Source: Bacteroides sp. CAG:770 | GTDB taxonomy: Bacteria > Bacteroidota > Bacteroidia > Bacteroidales > UBA932 | Length of the DNA stretch: 64,000 nt | Reading direction: 5' to 3' | Assembly: GCA_000435075.1 (NCBI GenBank) | Contig: FR890667.1 | Span: 14,818 to 78,817 of the forward strand | In this document: positions 42,537-50,795 of the stretch, one piece after another | How the letters are laid out: every line of letters starts with the position of its first letter | Position numbering within the stretch: the first letter of the stretch is position 1 | Made by a program: the position numbers and the translations under genes | The notes under the pieces: generated by a model | The model's database searches: none | Told to the model about the DNA's origin: nothing | What the model saw: the letters and a program-made list of their open reading frames with translations, nothing else

Positions 42537-44900
42537 ATGAATCAGAATAGAAATGATGAGGTCAATGTCATGGACATCCTCTTGTATCTTGCTTCCAAAT
42601 GGAAATGGTTTTTGTTGTCTGTCATCGTGTTCGTCGGCCTGGCCTGGCTGAAGTACTCGTCCACCCCGCAGGTGTTCTTCCGCAGCGCGACAGTCATCAT
42701 CAAGGACCCGTCGAACAAGATTGCCTCTGCCGGCCTCGACCGTTACGACAACTATATAAACAAGGTCAACGTTGCCAATGAAATTCTCCAGTTCCGCTCG
42801 CGCAAACTGATGCGTGAAGTGGTGAAGAGGGTCAATGCAGATGTGGACTATCAGGTGAAGGATGGCTTGCTGATGTCCGAACTCTATACGAAATCACCTG
42901 TCAGAGTGACCTTCTCTGGACTTCAGGACTGGGAATATGTATCATTGAAAGTGACACCTCTCAGCAAATTCCTCGTGCGCGTCGTCGAGCGCGTTGACGG
43001 TGAAGATGCGAAGGAACTCATTGTTGATTTTGGAGATACTGTCAATGTTGCAGGTGTCCGGATGTTAGTGACCCCTACCAATTATTACAGTAAGGAGTGG
43101 TTCGGAGAACCTGTCTTCGTCACAAGAAACCCTATCTCCAGCGTTGTAGCGAGATATCAGGGCGGTCTGGGAATCAGACAGGAAGAGGACGAGGCGTCCA
43201 TCCTGACATTGTCATTGAAAGACAGCTCGCCTGCGCGTGCCGAGGATGTGCTGAACACCCTCATCTCCGTCTATAACGAAGAGGCTATCAATGACAAGAA
43301 TCAGGTTGCCATCAATACTGCCGAGTTCATCAATGAACGCCTGATTATCATTGAATCTGACCTCGGAGGTGTGGAGTCCGACCTCGAGTCTTTCAAGAAG
43401 GCCAACAATATCGTGGATCTGAATAGTGCTGCAGGCATGTATGTGAATCAGTCTCAGCAGTATAACTCTGATGTGCTGGAACTTGACACACAGCTCAGGC
43501 TTGCGGATTATATAAAGGAATATCTGACTGACCCCAAGAGGGACATTGACCTGATACCTTCTAATACCGGTATCAGCGACATGAAGATAGAAGGCCAGAT
43601 CAGCCAGTACAATGCAGCCAAGCTACGCAGGGACAAGCTCATCGAGGACAGCAGCGAGAGGAACCCGGTCGTGGAGGAACTGAACAATTCGCTCAATGCG
43701 ATGAAGCAGTCCATCATCCGCGCCGTGGACAATATGATCGTAAGTATCAATGTCAGACGGAATGATGCATTGGCGCGTGAGTCTCGTGCTCGTGTGCGTG
43801 TCGCTTCGATTCCTACCAAGGAGAGGAAGATGCTTTCTATCGAGCGTCAGCAGAAAATCAAGGAGAGTTTGTATCTGTTCCTGCTGAACAAACGAGAGGA
43901 GAATGCTTTGTCTCAGGCTATGGTGGACAACAATGCCCGTGTCATTGACGGTGCTTCAGGTCCGTCCGGTCCTATTTCTCCTGACAGGAACAAATACATT
44001 CTGCTGGGGTTGCTTCTCGGTCTTGCTGTGCCTGGAACGGTGTTCCTGATGATTATGTTCCTGGATACCAAGATTCACAGTCGCAAGGACATCAAGGGCA
44101 AGCTCTCGATTCCGTTTATCGGTGATGTCCCTCTGGACAAGGATGAGGAGTCGTCTTCTGTGGAGGAGGCTTTCAAGATTGTCCGTACCAATATGGCGTT
44201 CATGTCGAAGAAAGACCATCCTGTCCAGGCCATCATGACTACGTCAATGGGTGAGGGCGACGGCAAGACGTTCATTTCCAGAAATCTGGCCAAGAGTTAT
44301 GTGGCTGCCAAGAAGTCCGTTGTCCTGCTGGACCTGGATATACGCAAGGGAACATTGAGTACCTTCTTCGGCGGACATCATGTGGGTGTTACGAATTATC
44401 TGGCGGATCCTTCTCTGACGCTTGATGACATCATCCATCATGACAAGGATGTAGAGGGGTTGGATGTGATTTCTTCTGGAACCCATGCTCCTAATCCCGC
44501 GGAACTTCTTATGGATGAAAGGCTTGACGAGCTGTTTGCCGAGCTTCGGAAGCGTTACGAATTCATAATCGCGGACAGTGTTCCTGTGGGAATGGTTGCG
44601 GATGCGACTATAGCCGGCAGAATTGCAGACATGACCATCTTCGTGGTGAGGGCAGGCCGTCTGGACAGAAGGCAGCTGCCTGATCTGGAGACCATGTATG
44701 AGGAGAAGAAACTGCGTAATAAGGCGATTATCCTTAATGGCGCTGATTTCAGCTACAAGGGGTACGGCTATGGTTACGGATACGGTTATGGATATGGCTA
44801 TGGCTATGGCTACGGTTACGGATATGGTTATGGCAATTCCAAGAAGGGTAAAAAGCATAAACGTGGCAGGTCGTCGGAAAAGACGGAGAAAAAATCGTGA
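42537..44900 (+). CDS. Wzc-like polysaccharide co-polymerase and tyrosine autokinase
   Basis: With ATG 42537 (preferred over GTG 42531 because AAAGGA lies suitably upstream) the protein has 787 residues. A Wzz domain with two membrane helices (~residues 20-45 and ~480-505) encloses a coiled-coil periplasmic region. The cytoplasmic BY-kinase follows: Walker A GEGDGKT (K577), Walker A' VVLLDLDIRKG, Walker B FIIADSVP. The tail has 12 consecutive Gly-Tyr pairs (44760-44831) followed by a Lys/Arg-rich end. Phosphorylation of the Tyr cluster controls chain length in Wzc. No Wzb-type phosphatase gene is present. Confidence 0.94.
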   Translation: MNQNRNDEVNVMDILLYLASKWKWFLLSVIVFVGLAWLKYSSTPQVFFRSATVIIKDPSNKIASAGLDRYDNYINKVNVANEILQFRSRKLMREVVKRVNADVDYQVKDGLLMSELYTKSPVRVTFSGLQDWEYVSLKVTPLSKFLVRVVERVDGEDAKELIVDFGDTVNVAGVRMLVTPTNYYSKEWFGEPVFVTRNPISSVVARYQGGLGIRQEEDEASILTLSLKDSSPARAEDVLNTLISVYNEEAINDKNQVAINTAEFINERLIIIESDLGGVESDLESFKKANNIVDLNSAAGMYVNQSQQYNSDVLELDTQLRLADYIKEYLTDPKRDIDLIPSNTGISDMKIEGQISQYNAAKLRRDKLIEDSSERNPVVEELNNSLNAMKQSIIRAVDNMIVSINVRRNDALARESRARVRVASIPTKERKMLSIERQQKIKESLYLFLLNKREENALSQAMVDNNARVIDGASGPSGPISPDRNKYILLGLLLGLAVPGTVFLMIMFLDTKIHSRKDIKGKLSIPFIGDVPLDKDEESSSVEEAFKIVRTNMAFMSKKDHPVQAIMTTSMGEGDGKTFISRNLAKSYVAAKKSVVLLDLDIRKGTLSTFFGGHHVGVTNYLADPSLTLDDIIHHDKDVEGLDVISSGTHAPNPAELLMDERLDELFAELRKRYEFIIADSVPVGMVADATIAGRIADMTIFVVRAGRLDRRQLPDLETMYEEKKLRNKAIILNGADFSYKGYGYGYGYGYGYGYGYGYGYGYGYGNSKKGKKHKRGRSSEKTEKKS
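44760..44831 (+). repeat. Hexanucleotide repeat encoding (Gly-Tyr)12 in Wzc
   Basis: Twelve GGN-TAY units in a row (72 bp). Third positions vary, so selection keeps the peptide while the near-repeat DNA remains prone to in-frame gain or loss of GY pairs. Confidence 0.9.
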
Positions 44901-44980
44901 TTTTTTATGACAAACTGCTATAAATCAATAAAAAAGTATTAATTTTAAGGGTTGAAATGTATATACCTCTAATAAATAAT

Positions 44981-45154
44981 ATGATGAACAGACGTAAATT
45001 GCCTTATGTGGTTCCTGAAACCAGAAAGGTTCAGGTCTTGACGGAGAGCGGTATCTGCGCCGGCTCCAATGTTTCTGTAGTGCAGAAAGATGACAAACCG
45101 CTTGTCGAAGTCGATAAGTGGGATGAAATCGGTCAGGAAGTTTCATTCGACTAA
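44981..45154 (+). CDS. Small protein of unknown function, 57 residues
   Basis: Starting at ATG 44981 (or 44984) the frame encodes MNRRKLPYVVPETRKVQVLTES followed by GICAGSN and an acidic C-terminus (VEVDKWDEIGQEVSFD). An upstream in-frame ATG at 44957 adds eight residues. It lies 80 bp after wzc and ends 13 bp before the large fimbrillin-like lipoprotein gene, on the same strand. Small proteins with a PETR/ICAGSN-type pattern are common before surface-protein genes in Bacteroidales, with no known role. It has one Cys and several Ser/Thr. Confidence 0.62.
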   Translation: MMNRRKLPYVVPETRKVQVLTESGICAGSNVSVVQKDDKPLVEVDKWDEIGQEVSFD

Positions 45155-45167
45155 AATCAAGCAAAGT

Positions 45168-48017
45168 ATGAAATTCGGAAATTTGATTAAGTGTGCCGCG
45201 TGGATTGCCGCGTTGGCATCGGTTTTTGCTTGTGCAAAAGAAGTAGGTCCGGGCTATGAGGAAGGATTGCCTGTAACATCCATCAAGATGTCTATTTCAG
45301 CTCCCGGTCAGGATAAGATAGCCATTTCCACCAAGGCTACTGAGGCTGTGGAATCTGCAGTAGAGCAGATTGCCATTTTCTTCTATAAGGCCAATGATGC
45401 TAATGCTATGCCTATAGTGTCTGAGATTACACCGACTTTCGCGTCTAATGTCGGATCGAACTATCAGTATAACATTGTCATTCCTGCGACGGATCTCGAG
45501 GAGATGCGCAGTGGAAAATGGTATATGTATGCAGTTGCGAACTATGGCAAGGGCTTCTTCCCTGTGGATATCAATGCTCTCAAGGGTTTGAACCGTAGTG
45601 AGTTCCTCGATTATTGCATCACCAAGCAGAACAATGCGTTGGATATTCTGGAGACCTCTGTGCTCATGAGCGGAAAGTATTGCGGAGCAAATACAGACAA
45701 GAAGTCTTACAAGACCTATGATGAGTGTGACGGTTCTTTGGATATCAAGCCTGGCGAGAACATACTTGATGGCATTATCCGTCTCAGACGTAGTGTGGCG
45801 AAGATTACTTTCAAGTTTGTGAATGGTTCGCATACTATAGCGGGAACGACTACTACGGCCCACGTGACCTTCAAGCCTGAATCTTACGGACTTTATGAGT
45901 ATTCCCGTTCATGCACATTGATGGAGCGTGATAATTGGAAAGATGACTTCCCTTACATGGGAGACACTAAGGTCAGCGAGGAGAACAGGTTCCATAACGG
46001 TAGTGATTTCCCTATTACCGGTAGCCAGTTCGTGTTCTATATGCCTGAGAATGTGCAGACTCGCAATGTGAAAGGAACTCCTGACAATGGGTGGACTTAT
46101 TTCAATCGTGAGGAGCGCAATAGCGACGGCATGGAGAATCCTACTCAGAAACAGTATAATACGTTCAAATATGCTCCTAAGCACGGAACTTTTGTTGCCG
46201 TAAAAGGTACCATTTCGATACCTGAAGAGAATTACAGCGGTGATGTGACTTATTATATTCATCTCGGTAACTTCAAAAGGTCTGCCGATGACTTTACAGT
46301 AAGGCGTAACTATCACTATACTTACACGATTACGGTCAATGGCGTGGATAATATTATCGCTGAGGCCAAGGCCGAGGATAGTGGTGAGATTCAGCCGGGT
46401 GCTGAGGGAAACATTACCCATACGACTGATGCGTACCTCGATGTAAGACTTGATTCTCATTACGAGACTGTGTTGCTTAAGGTCGAGGCTGACGTTGATG
46501 CCAGTACTTATGCCGTCAGGGTCAATTCTCCGTACACCAAAAATGTTATGGTGAAGAGTACAGATAAACCAGCTGATTTCGAAGCGAAGAAGAAGGATTT
46601 GGATTACGGCTGGATTCGTTTCGGTAAACCTGCTGCAAATAAAGGCTATCGCTCTTACCCTGGTGTGTCGAATACGACTGATGTATTCGGATTGATTGCT
46701 GATCTTCAGAGTGCAAATACGACTAAAACATATTGGAGCAAAGATACTTATAATGGAAAGGAGTATTACTACACCATAGCTTATGTGAATGAGTACTACT
46801 ATGATGATAAGATGAATGCTGCCGGAGCAGATAAGACTGCTGTGCTTAAACAGTTCATCAATGCGGATGACCGTACCATGTCTGTAATTCTCGGTCCAAA
46901 CGTATTTGAGAGTAAGGATGGTCACAGTACATACACTGACTTGACCCACGGTTTCTTCAATATCTCCCAGCGTTCTATCAAGACATTCTATGACTTGTCT
47001 GTAGCGAATCCGTTCGGAATCGAGCAGGTCGAGGAGACGGCTGCGACAACTAATTATGGCGGAACTGGAACGGATTCTGATAATGGATATGCGAATATTC
47101 CAAATGTCTCTGGTAAGACATGGAGCACCTATGTTACCAATGGCTTCAATGGTAATATAGGAATGAGAACGACCGCTGCCGAGTATCAGTGTCTATTGAG
47201 AAATAGGGATGAGAATGGCAATGGCACCATAGAAGCTTCCGAGATTAAGTGGTATCTTCCAGCTGTGAATCAGTGTACATATTACTGGTTTGGAATGAAC
47301 TCTCTTCCTGAGGATGCTCGAATTAAGATGGAACCAAGAAAAACAAATAATTATTGGAGTAGTACAAGTAGTTTTGCAACTTGGTGGGCAGCAGAGGGGT
47401 CGGCATATGGAGCAGCAGAAGGCAAATGTCAGGTTAGATGTGTAAGAAGTTTGAAATTATATAATGAGAAGGCATCAGAAGTTTCGAAATATAATCTAAA
47501 TACTAGAATTGTTACTATGCTTGGTATGGATTCGCGAAGTGTTCGTGAGGCAGGTACTGTTATAGGAGAGTTTGAAAAGCATGAAAGGGGAACTATATCC
47601 GATGTTTTTGCATCATCGTTCCAGATTGCTAAGAATAATTTAAAAACGACTAATATTTTAGGCAAACCGGTGGATAAAACTTTCACTAATGGGCAGATGC
47701 AGGAAGTTGTGGATGCGAACTCTGCAACATGTAGTGATTATTACGAGGATGCAAATGGTTCGGATAAGGGTAAATGGAGGGTTCCTAATGAGAAAGAGTT
47801 GACTCTTATTCTGAAATGGTTGCGAACTGATAGTAATTATGGCACAACAACAAATCTTAAGATGCTTGCTTCTCGGTCTTATTATCAAAGACATAATTCT
47901 AGTGATAATATAGTCTATTATATTGTCGGAGACAGCAATAAGGGTATGTTTATTACTACGAGTGATCAAACTCAACTTGGCTTCAAAGTCCGTTGTGTTC
48001 GAGATGTTGTCAAATGA
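45168..48017 (+). CDS. Large fimbrillin-like lipoprotein with FISUMP-type C-terminal repeats
   Basis: 949 residues from ATG 45168 (upstream in-frame ATG 45090 lies inside the small ORF). The signal MKFGNLIKCAAWIAALASVFAC is followed by a Mfa1/FimA-like N-terminal domain (VTSIKMSISAPG.., SAVEQIAIFFYKAND). The middle holds DENGNGTIEASEIKWYLPA, an EF-hand-like loop usual in DUF4906-type proteins. Two C-terminal modules end in GKCQVRCVRSL and GFKVRCVRDVVK, like the FISUMP protein at 12246. The DNA becomes clearly more AT-rich after about 47280, suggesting a mosaic gene. Likely a surface fibre or adhesin linked to the OmpA-like gene downstream. Confidence 0.83.
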   Translation: MKFGNLIKCAAWIAALASVFACAKEVGPGYEEGLPVTSIKMSISAPGQDKIAISTKATEAVESAVEQIAIFFYKANDANAMPIVSEITPTFASNVGSNYQYNIVIPATDLEEMRSGKWYMYAVANYGKGFFPVDINALKGLNRSEFLDYCITKQNNALDILETSVLMSGKYCGANTDKKSYKTYDECDGSLDIKPGENILDGIIRLRRSVAKITFKFVNGSHTIAGTTTTAHVTFKPESYGLYEYSRSCTLMERDNWKDDFPYMGDTKVSEENRFHNGSDFPITGSQFVFYMPENVQTRNVKGTPDNGWTYFNREERNSDGMENPTQKQYNTFKYAPKHGTFVAVKGTISIPEENYSGDVTYYIHLGNFKRSADDFTVRRNYHYTYTITVNGVDNIIAEAKAEDSGEIQPGAEGNITHTTDAYLDVRLDSHYETVLLKVEADVDASTYAVRVNSPYTKNVMVKSTDKPADFEAKKKDLDYGWIRFGKPAANKGYRSYPGVSNTTDVFGLIADLQSANTTKTYWSKDTYNGKEYYYTIAYVNEYYYDDKMNAAGADKTAVLKQFINADDRTMSVILGPNVFESKDGHSTYTDLTHGFFNISQRSIKTFYDLSVANPFGIEQVEETAATTNYGGTGTDSDNGYANIPNVSGKTWSTYVTNGFNGNIGMRTTAAEYQCLLRNRDENGNGTIEASEIKWYLPAVNQCTYYWFGMNSLPEDARIKMEPRKTNNYWSSTSSFATWWAAEGSAYGAAEGKCQVRCVRSLKLYNEKASEVSKYNLNTRIVTMLGMDSRSVREAGTVIGEFEKHERGTISDVFASSFQIAKNNLKTTNILGKPVDKTFTNGQMQEVVDANSATCSDYYEDANGSDKGKWRVPNEKELTLILKWLRTDSNYGTTTNLKMLASRSYYQRHNSSDNIVYYIVGDSNKGMFITTSDQTQLGFKVRCVRDVVK

Positions 48018-48037
48018 TATTGAAAATTCTAATTAAT

Positions 48038-49255
48038 ATGAAGATGAAATTTATTTTAGTGCCGGTGCTGTTGGCATTGACATTCGGTGCAGCCGCACAG
48101 CCTCAGGTGAAGGTCAAGAGTGACACCACTGAGACGGTAACTTATGATGGAAACAAATTCCGTGTTCAGACCGCTCCTGCGCGTGCGAACTGGTTCATCG
48201 GTCTGCAGGGTGGTGGTCAGCTGATTTTCGGTGACCACGACAAGCAGTGCAAGCTGGGTGACCGTATCGCTCCTGCTCTCGACATATATTTCGGTAAGTG
48301 GTTTACCCCGGTAGTAGGAGGTAGGGTGCGCTACAGTGGTCTCAGTTTTAAGGGCGCTACCCAGACTGATGTCCATTCTACCGGCAAGGAAGTTCCGGGA
48401 AAGGGTGGTCACGGCTATTGGCTGACCAAGCAGAAGTTCAGATATGTGGAGTTCGCCGGTGACGTGATGTGCAATCTTTCCAATGCTTTCGGCGGTTATC
48501 GTCCTGACAGGTTCTACAGCGCCATCCCATACGTGGGTCTCGGTGTAGGCCGTGTCACCCAGAACCCTAAGACAACTGAGCTCATGGGCCACATCGGTTA
48601 TTTGAGTGCATTCCGTGTATGTGATGCCGTAGATATCAATCTCGACCTCCGCACCGGTTATGTCAATGACCGTTTCGATGGCGAGGAAGGCGGCCGCTAT
48701 GGTGAGGGTATTCTCGCTGCTACCATTGGTGTTACCTATAAGTTCAAGCCACGTGGCTTCGGTCGCACCAAGACTGTTACCCGTGTCATTTCTTCTGAGT
48801 ATGACGTCAGTGACTACCAGAGAGTTATCGATGAGACCAAGGCTGAGAACGAGCGTCTCATGAAGGAGGTAGAAGAGCTTCGCAATCTCCCAAGATGGGA
48901 AGAGGGCAAGACCAGGACTCTCGCATATCCATACTACATTGTCTTCGAACTTGGCAAGTCTGATCTTCTCAAGGCATCCCGCGTGAACCTCGGTATGCTT
49001 GCAGAGATTATCAAGGCCAACAACGTAGTCTATGTGATTACCGGCTATGCCGACGAGGGCACCGGCAGCAAGCGTCTCAACGAGAAGTTGAGTCAGGATC
49101 GTGCCAAGGCCGTATATGACTGCCTGGTCAACGAGTACGGTGTTCCAGCCTCTCTCCTCAAGACAGCAGCCAAGGGCGGTGTAGGCAACATGTTCTACGA
49201 CGATCCAGCCCTCTCACGTGCAGCCATTGCTCTCTACGAGGGTGACAAGGAGTAA
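48038..49255 (+). CDS. OmpA-like outer-membrane protein with peptidoglycan-binding domain
   Basis: With ATG 48038 the protein has 405 residues and a standard signal peptide (MKMKFILVPVLLALTFGAAAQ). Residues ~45-235 form a Gly/aromatic beta-barrel (GLQGGGQLIFGDHD, VGGRVRYSGLSF, VGLGVGRV). A coiled coil follows (RVIDETKAENERLMKEVEELRN, ~265-285), then an OmpA C-terminal domain (residues ~300-400) with ITGYADEGTGSKRLNEKLSQDRAKAVYDCL. It links outer membrane and peptidoglycan. Same strand as the fimbrillin-like gene with a 20-bp gap, and probably co-transcribed. Confidence 0.93.
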   Translation: MKMKFILVPVLLALTFGAAAQPQVKVKSDTTETVTYDGNKFRVQTAPARANWFIGLQGGGQLIFGDHDKQCKLGDRIAPALDIYFGKWFTPVVGGRVRYSGLSFKGATQTDVHSTGKEVPGKGGHGYWLTKQKFRYVEFAGDVMCNLSNAFGGYRPDRFYSAIPYVGLGVGRVTQNPKTTELMGHIGYLSAFRVCDAVDINLDLRTGYVNDRFDGEEGGRYGEGILAATIGVTYKFKPRGFGRTKTVTRVISSEYDVSDYQRVIDETKAENERLMKEVEELRNLPRWEEGKTRTLAYPYYIVFELGKSDLLKASRVNLGMLAEIIKANNVVYVITGYADEGTGSKRLNEKLSQDRAKAVYDCLVNEYGVPASLLKTAAKGGVGNMFYDDPALSRAAIALYEGDKE

Positions 49256-49271
49256 TCCGAAAAAACGACAA

Positions 49272-49480
49272 TAATCGCAGGGCTATACGATTTCTGCCGA
49301 GTTCAGGGTACCCGTCATAACCCAATTCGAACATCGCAACAAGGTCTATATAAGTTTTCCATAATATAAGCCCAAAGCGAGTATCGAATAGGGTTCATAC
49401 AAGGTTTACCAGTTATAATCCCAGTGCGAATATCGCAACAAGGTTCATACGAGGTGTTCCAACTGTAGCCTCAAATGCGA
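49272..49480 (+). repeat. Four imperfect ~50-bp tandem repeats
   Basis: Units begin near 49272, 49321, 49371 and 49420 (partial fifth at 49469), each built on CCCAnnnCGAatATCGCAACAAGGTTCATACnAGGT. Divergence between units is ~25-40%. They lie between the ompA-like stop and its terminator, so they would be transcribed in the 3' UTR. Confidence 0.78.
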
Positions 49481-49488
49481 TCCCCAAT

Positions 49489-49535
49489 AAAAAGGGTGAC
49501 TGTCAAGTCCAAAGACTTGCCAGCCACCCTTTTTT
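49489..49535 (+). terminator. Terminator of the fimbrillin/OmpA unit
   Basis: A 21-position stem with two mismatches (49489-49509 with 49514-49534), a 4-nt loop and a run of T. AAAAAGGGTG pairs with CACCCTTTTT, giving a U-tract in either direction. Confidence 0.9.
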
Positions 49536-49644
49536 CATATCCCCCAACTATTCAGACAAAGTAGAGCCTGTGTCAAGCCTGTGCCAATTTCCGCGCCATC
49601 ATATGCAGTTTGTCCGGAGAAACCCATGTTCTCACGGACGTTTT

Positions 49645-49807
49645 CTGATTTCATCACCAATCGCAACTCCCACGTCTCTTCGCCTGTGCCACGCCAAACG
49701 TCACAACCCACGTTCCATTTTGTCCCGTCTAAAACGTTTTCCCAGAACAAAACCCATCAAAACCACCATTCCGTACCGCTAAACCGATTTATATGGGACA
49801 AAAACCT
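49645..49807 (+). repeat. Intergenic repeat module R2, copy 1
   Basis: About 163 bp almost identical to 50260-50422 (shared CTGATTTCATCACCAATCGC.., AAAACGTTTTCCCAGAACA, CCGTACCGCTAAACCGATT). It contains the palindromic AAAACGTTTT core also present at 20879 and 20930. Small ORFs over both copies encode similar peptides only because the DNA is repeated. Confidence 0.88.
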
Positions 49808-50099
49808 CAGTTTCAGTATGGCCTAGAAATTATTAACTAGCATAGGTAACAATAAAAAAGAGGGGATAGAGTAGAGTGTCCTTACAAGGACACAGGGCTA
49901 AGTCTCAAAACCGCTGACACCCTTAATATCTACGATAGTGTCCTTTCACCCTTTCAATCCTGCCGAAGCGAAGCCGTCTGTACGCCTTCACCCAAACAAG
50001 CCTGAAAACCTCCACTCTAATGGAGATTTTTACTAATGTGGAATATTGTCTTCTTTTCATTATGATATTTATCGTTAAGTGTGAAAGACAAATTCTCCT
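49808..50099 (+). other. Non-coding spacer between repeats
   Basis: 292 bp without a plausible gene. It holds the inverted repeat GTGTCCTT-AC-AAGGACAC (49876-49893), a second GTGTCCTT at about 49946, and a small hairpin CTCCA..TGGAG near 50017-50031 followed by ATTTTTA. Confidence 0.5.
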
Positions 50100-50259
50100 A
50101 GTTCAAGCACCTCCCCTCTTAGACGACAAAAGCAGGTATCCACTTAAGGGATAGATACCTGCCTTGCTTTCTTAACGATGTCACAATCATAATGACATTG
50201 CAAATATACGAATTATTTTGAATTAACGATGCCTAGAATGACATATTTTGAAATTGTGC
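50100..50259 (-). repeat. Repeat module R4 (sRNA-like unit), copy 1
   Basis: About 160 bp repeated directly at 50631-50795 with scattered changes. It carries a promoter-like box, a small hairpin and a terminator hairpin (see 50125-50197). Confidence 0.85.
50125..50197 (-). ncRNA. Candidate small RNA, copy 1
   Basis: On the minus strand a perfect -7 box TATATTTG (complement of 50201-50208) precedes a hairpin ATGTCA/TGACAT (50193-50198 with 50178-50183), ~15 nt of linker and a 9-bp stem GCAGGTATC/GATACCTGC (50154-50162 with 50132-50140) ending in TTTTGT. No ORF. The -33 element is poor (GTTAAT). In the second copy the first stem is retained although its loop and flanks changed, which argues for a selected RNA structure. 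Confidence 0.52.
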
Positions 50260-50422
50260 TGATTTCATCACCAATCGCAACTCCAACGCCTCTTCGCCTG
50301 TCGCCACGCCAAACGTCACAACCCACGTTCCATTTTGTCCCGTCTAAAACGTTTTCCCAGAACAAAACCCATCAAACCCACCATTCCGTACCGCTAAACC
50401 GATTTATATGGAACAAAACCCT
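50260..50422 (+). repeat. Intergenic repeat module R2, copy 2
   Basis: Second, near-identical copy of 49645-49807; here it is joined on the left to module R4 and on the right to module R1, as in a composite element. Confidence 0.88.
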
Positions 50423-50427
50423 ACGCC

Positions 50428-50615
50428 CTGCCTTTTTCCGGACAAAACGTACTTGGTCTTGCTACCGAACTGACACACATTAATCATGAAAACAAATGGC
50501 CATAGAAAAACGGTGAAAAATAACGCGGTTTTTTACACCGTTTGTCGCAAAATGATAATCGGTGTAAAAAAAGCCTCATTTTTACACCAAATATCCCAAG
50601 GCCCAGCATCGACAT
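50428..50615 (-). repeat. Dispersed intergenic repeat module R1, copy B (inverted)
   Basis: Reverse complement of the module at 20598-20784, roughly 85% identical by eye, including the GGTGTAAAAA..TTTTTTACACC hairpin and TTTTTCCGGACAAAACGTAC. The two copies are inverted with respect to each other and flank about 29.6 kb. Confidence 0.85.
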
Positions 50616-50630
50616 AGCTGAGGCCGTCCA

Positions 50631-50795
50631 AGTTCAAGCACCTTCCCCTCTATACGACAAAAGCAGGTATCCATTTAAGGGATAGATACCTGCCTTGCTT
50701 TCCTCAAGAATGTCATAATTACATGACATTGCAAATATACGAATTATTTTGAATTAACGATGCTCAGATTGTCATATTTTGAAAAAGTGCAAATT
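50631..50795 (-). repeat. Repeat module R4 (sRNA-like unit), copy 2
   Basis: Direct repeat of 50100-50259, starting AGTTCAAGCACC and ending ..GTGC plus a CATCACC stretch. Confidence 0.85.
50655..50728 (-). ncRNA. Candidate small RNA, copy 2
   Basis: Same layout as the unit at 50125-50197. The minus-strand -7 box TATATTTG lies at 50732-50739. A perfect 8-bp stem AATGTCAT/ATGACATT (50723-50730 with 50709-50716) and the GCAGGTATC/GATACCTGC terminator stem with TTTTGT follow. The linker between the hairpins differs from copy 1 while both stems are kept. Confidence 0.52.

Noticed and set aside
45909..46949. 346-codon open frame on the minus strand
   Set aside because: It lies entirely antisense within the fimbrillin-like gene, has no family features and is rich in Ile/Ser/Arg as expected for a shadow of the coding strand.
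49272..49480. Possible CRISPR array (regular ~50-bp periodicity)
   Set aside because: There is no constant repeat alternating with unique spacers; whole units diverge together, and no cas genes are present. Treated as a tandem repeat.
49581..50483. Two similar small ORFs (49581-49826 and 50229-50483) encoding near-identical peptides
   Set aside because: The similarity comes from the underlying non-coding repeat R2; neither has a credible start context, and the copy at 20.8 kb is disrupted.
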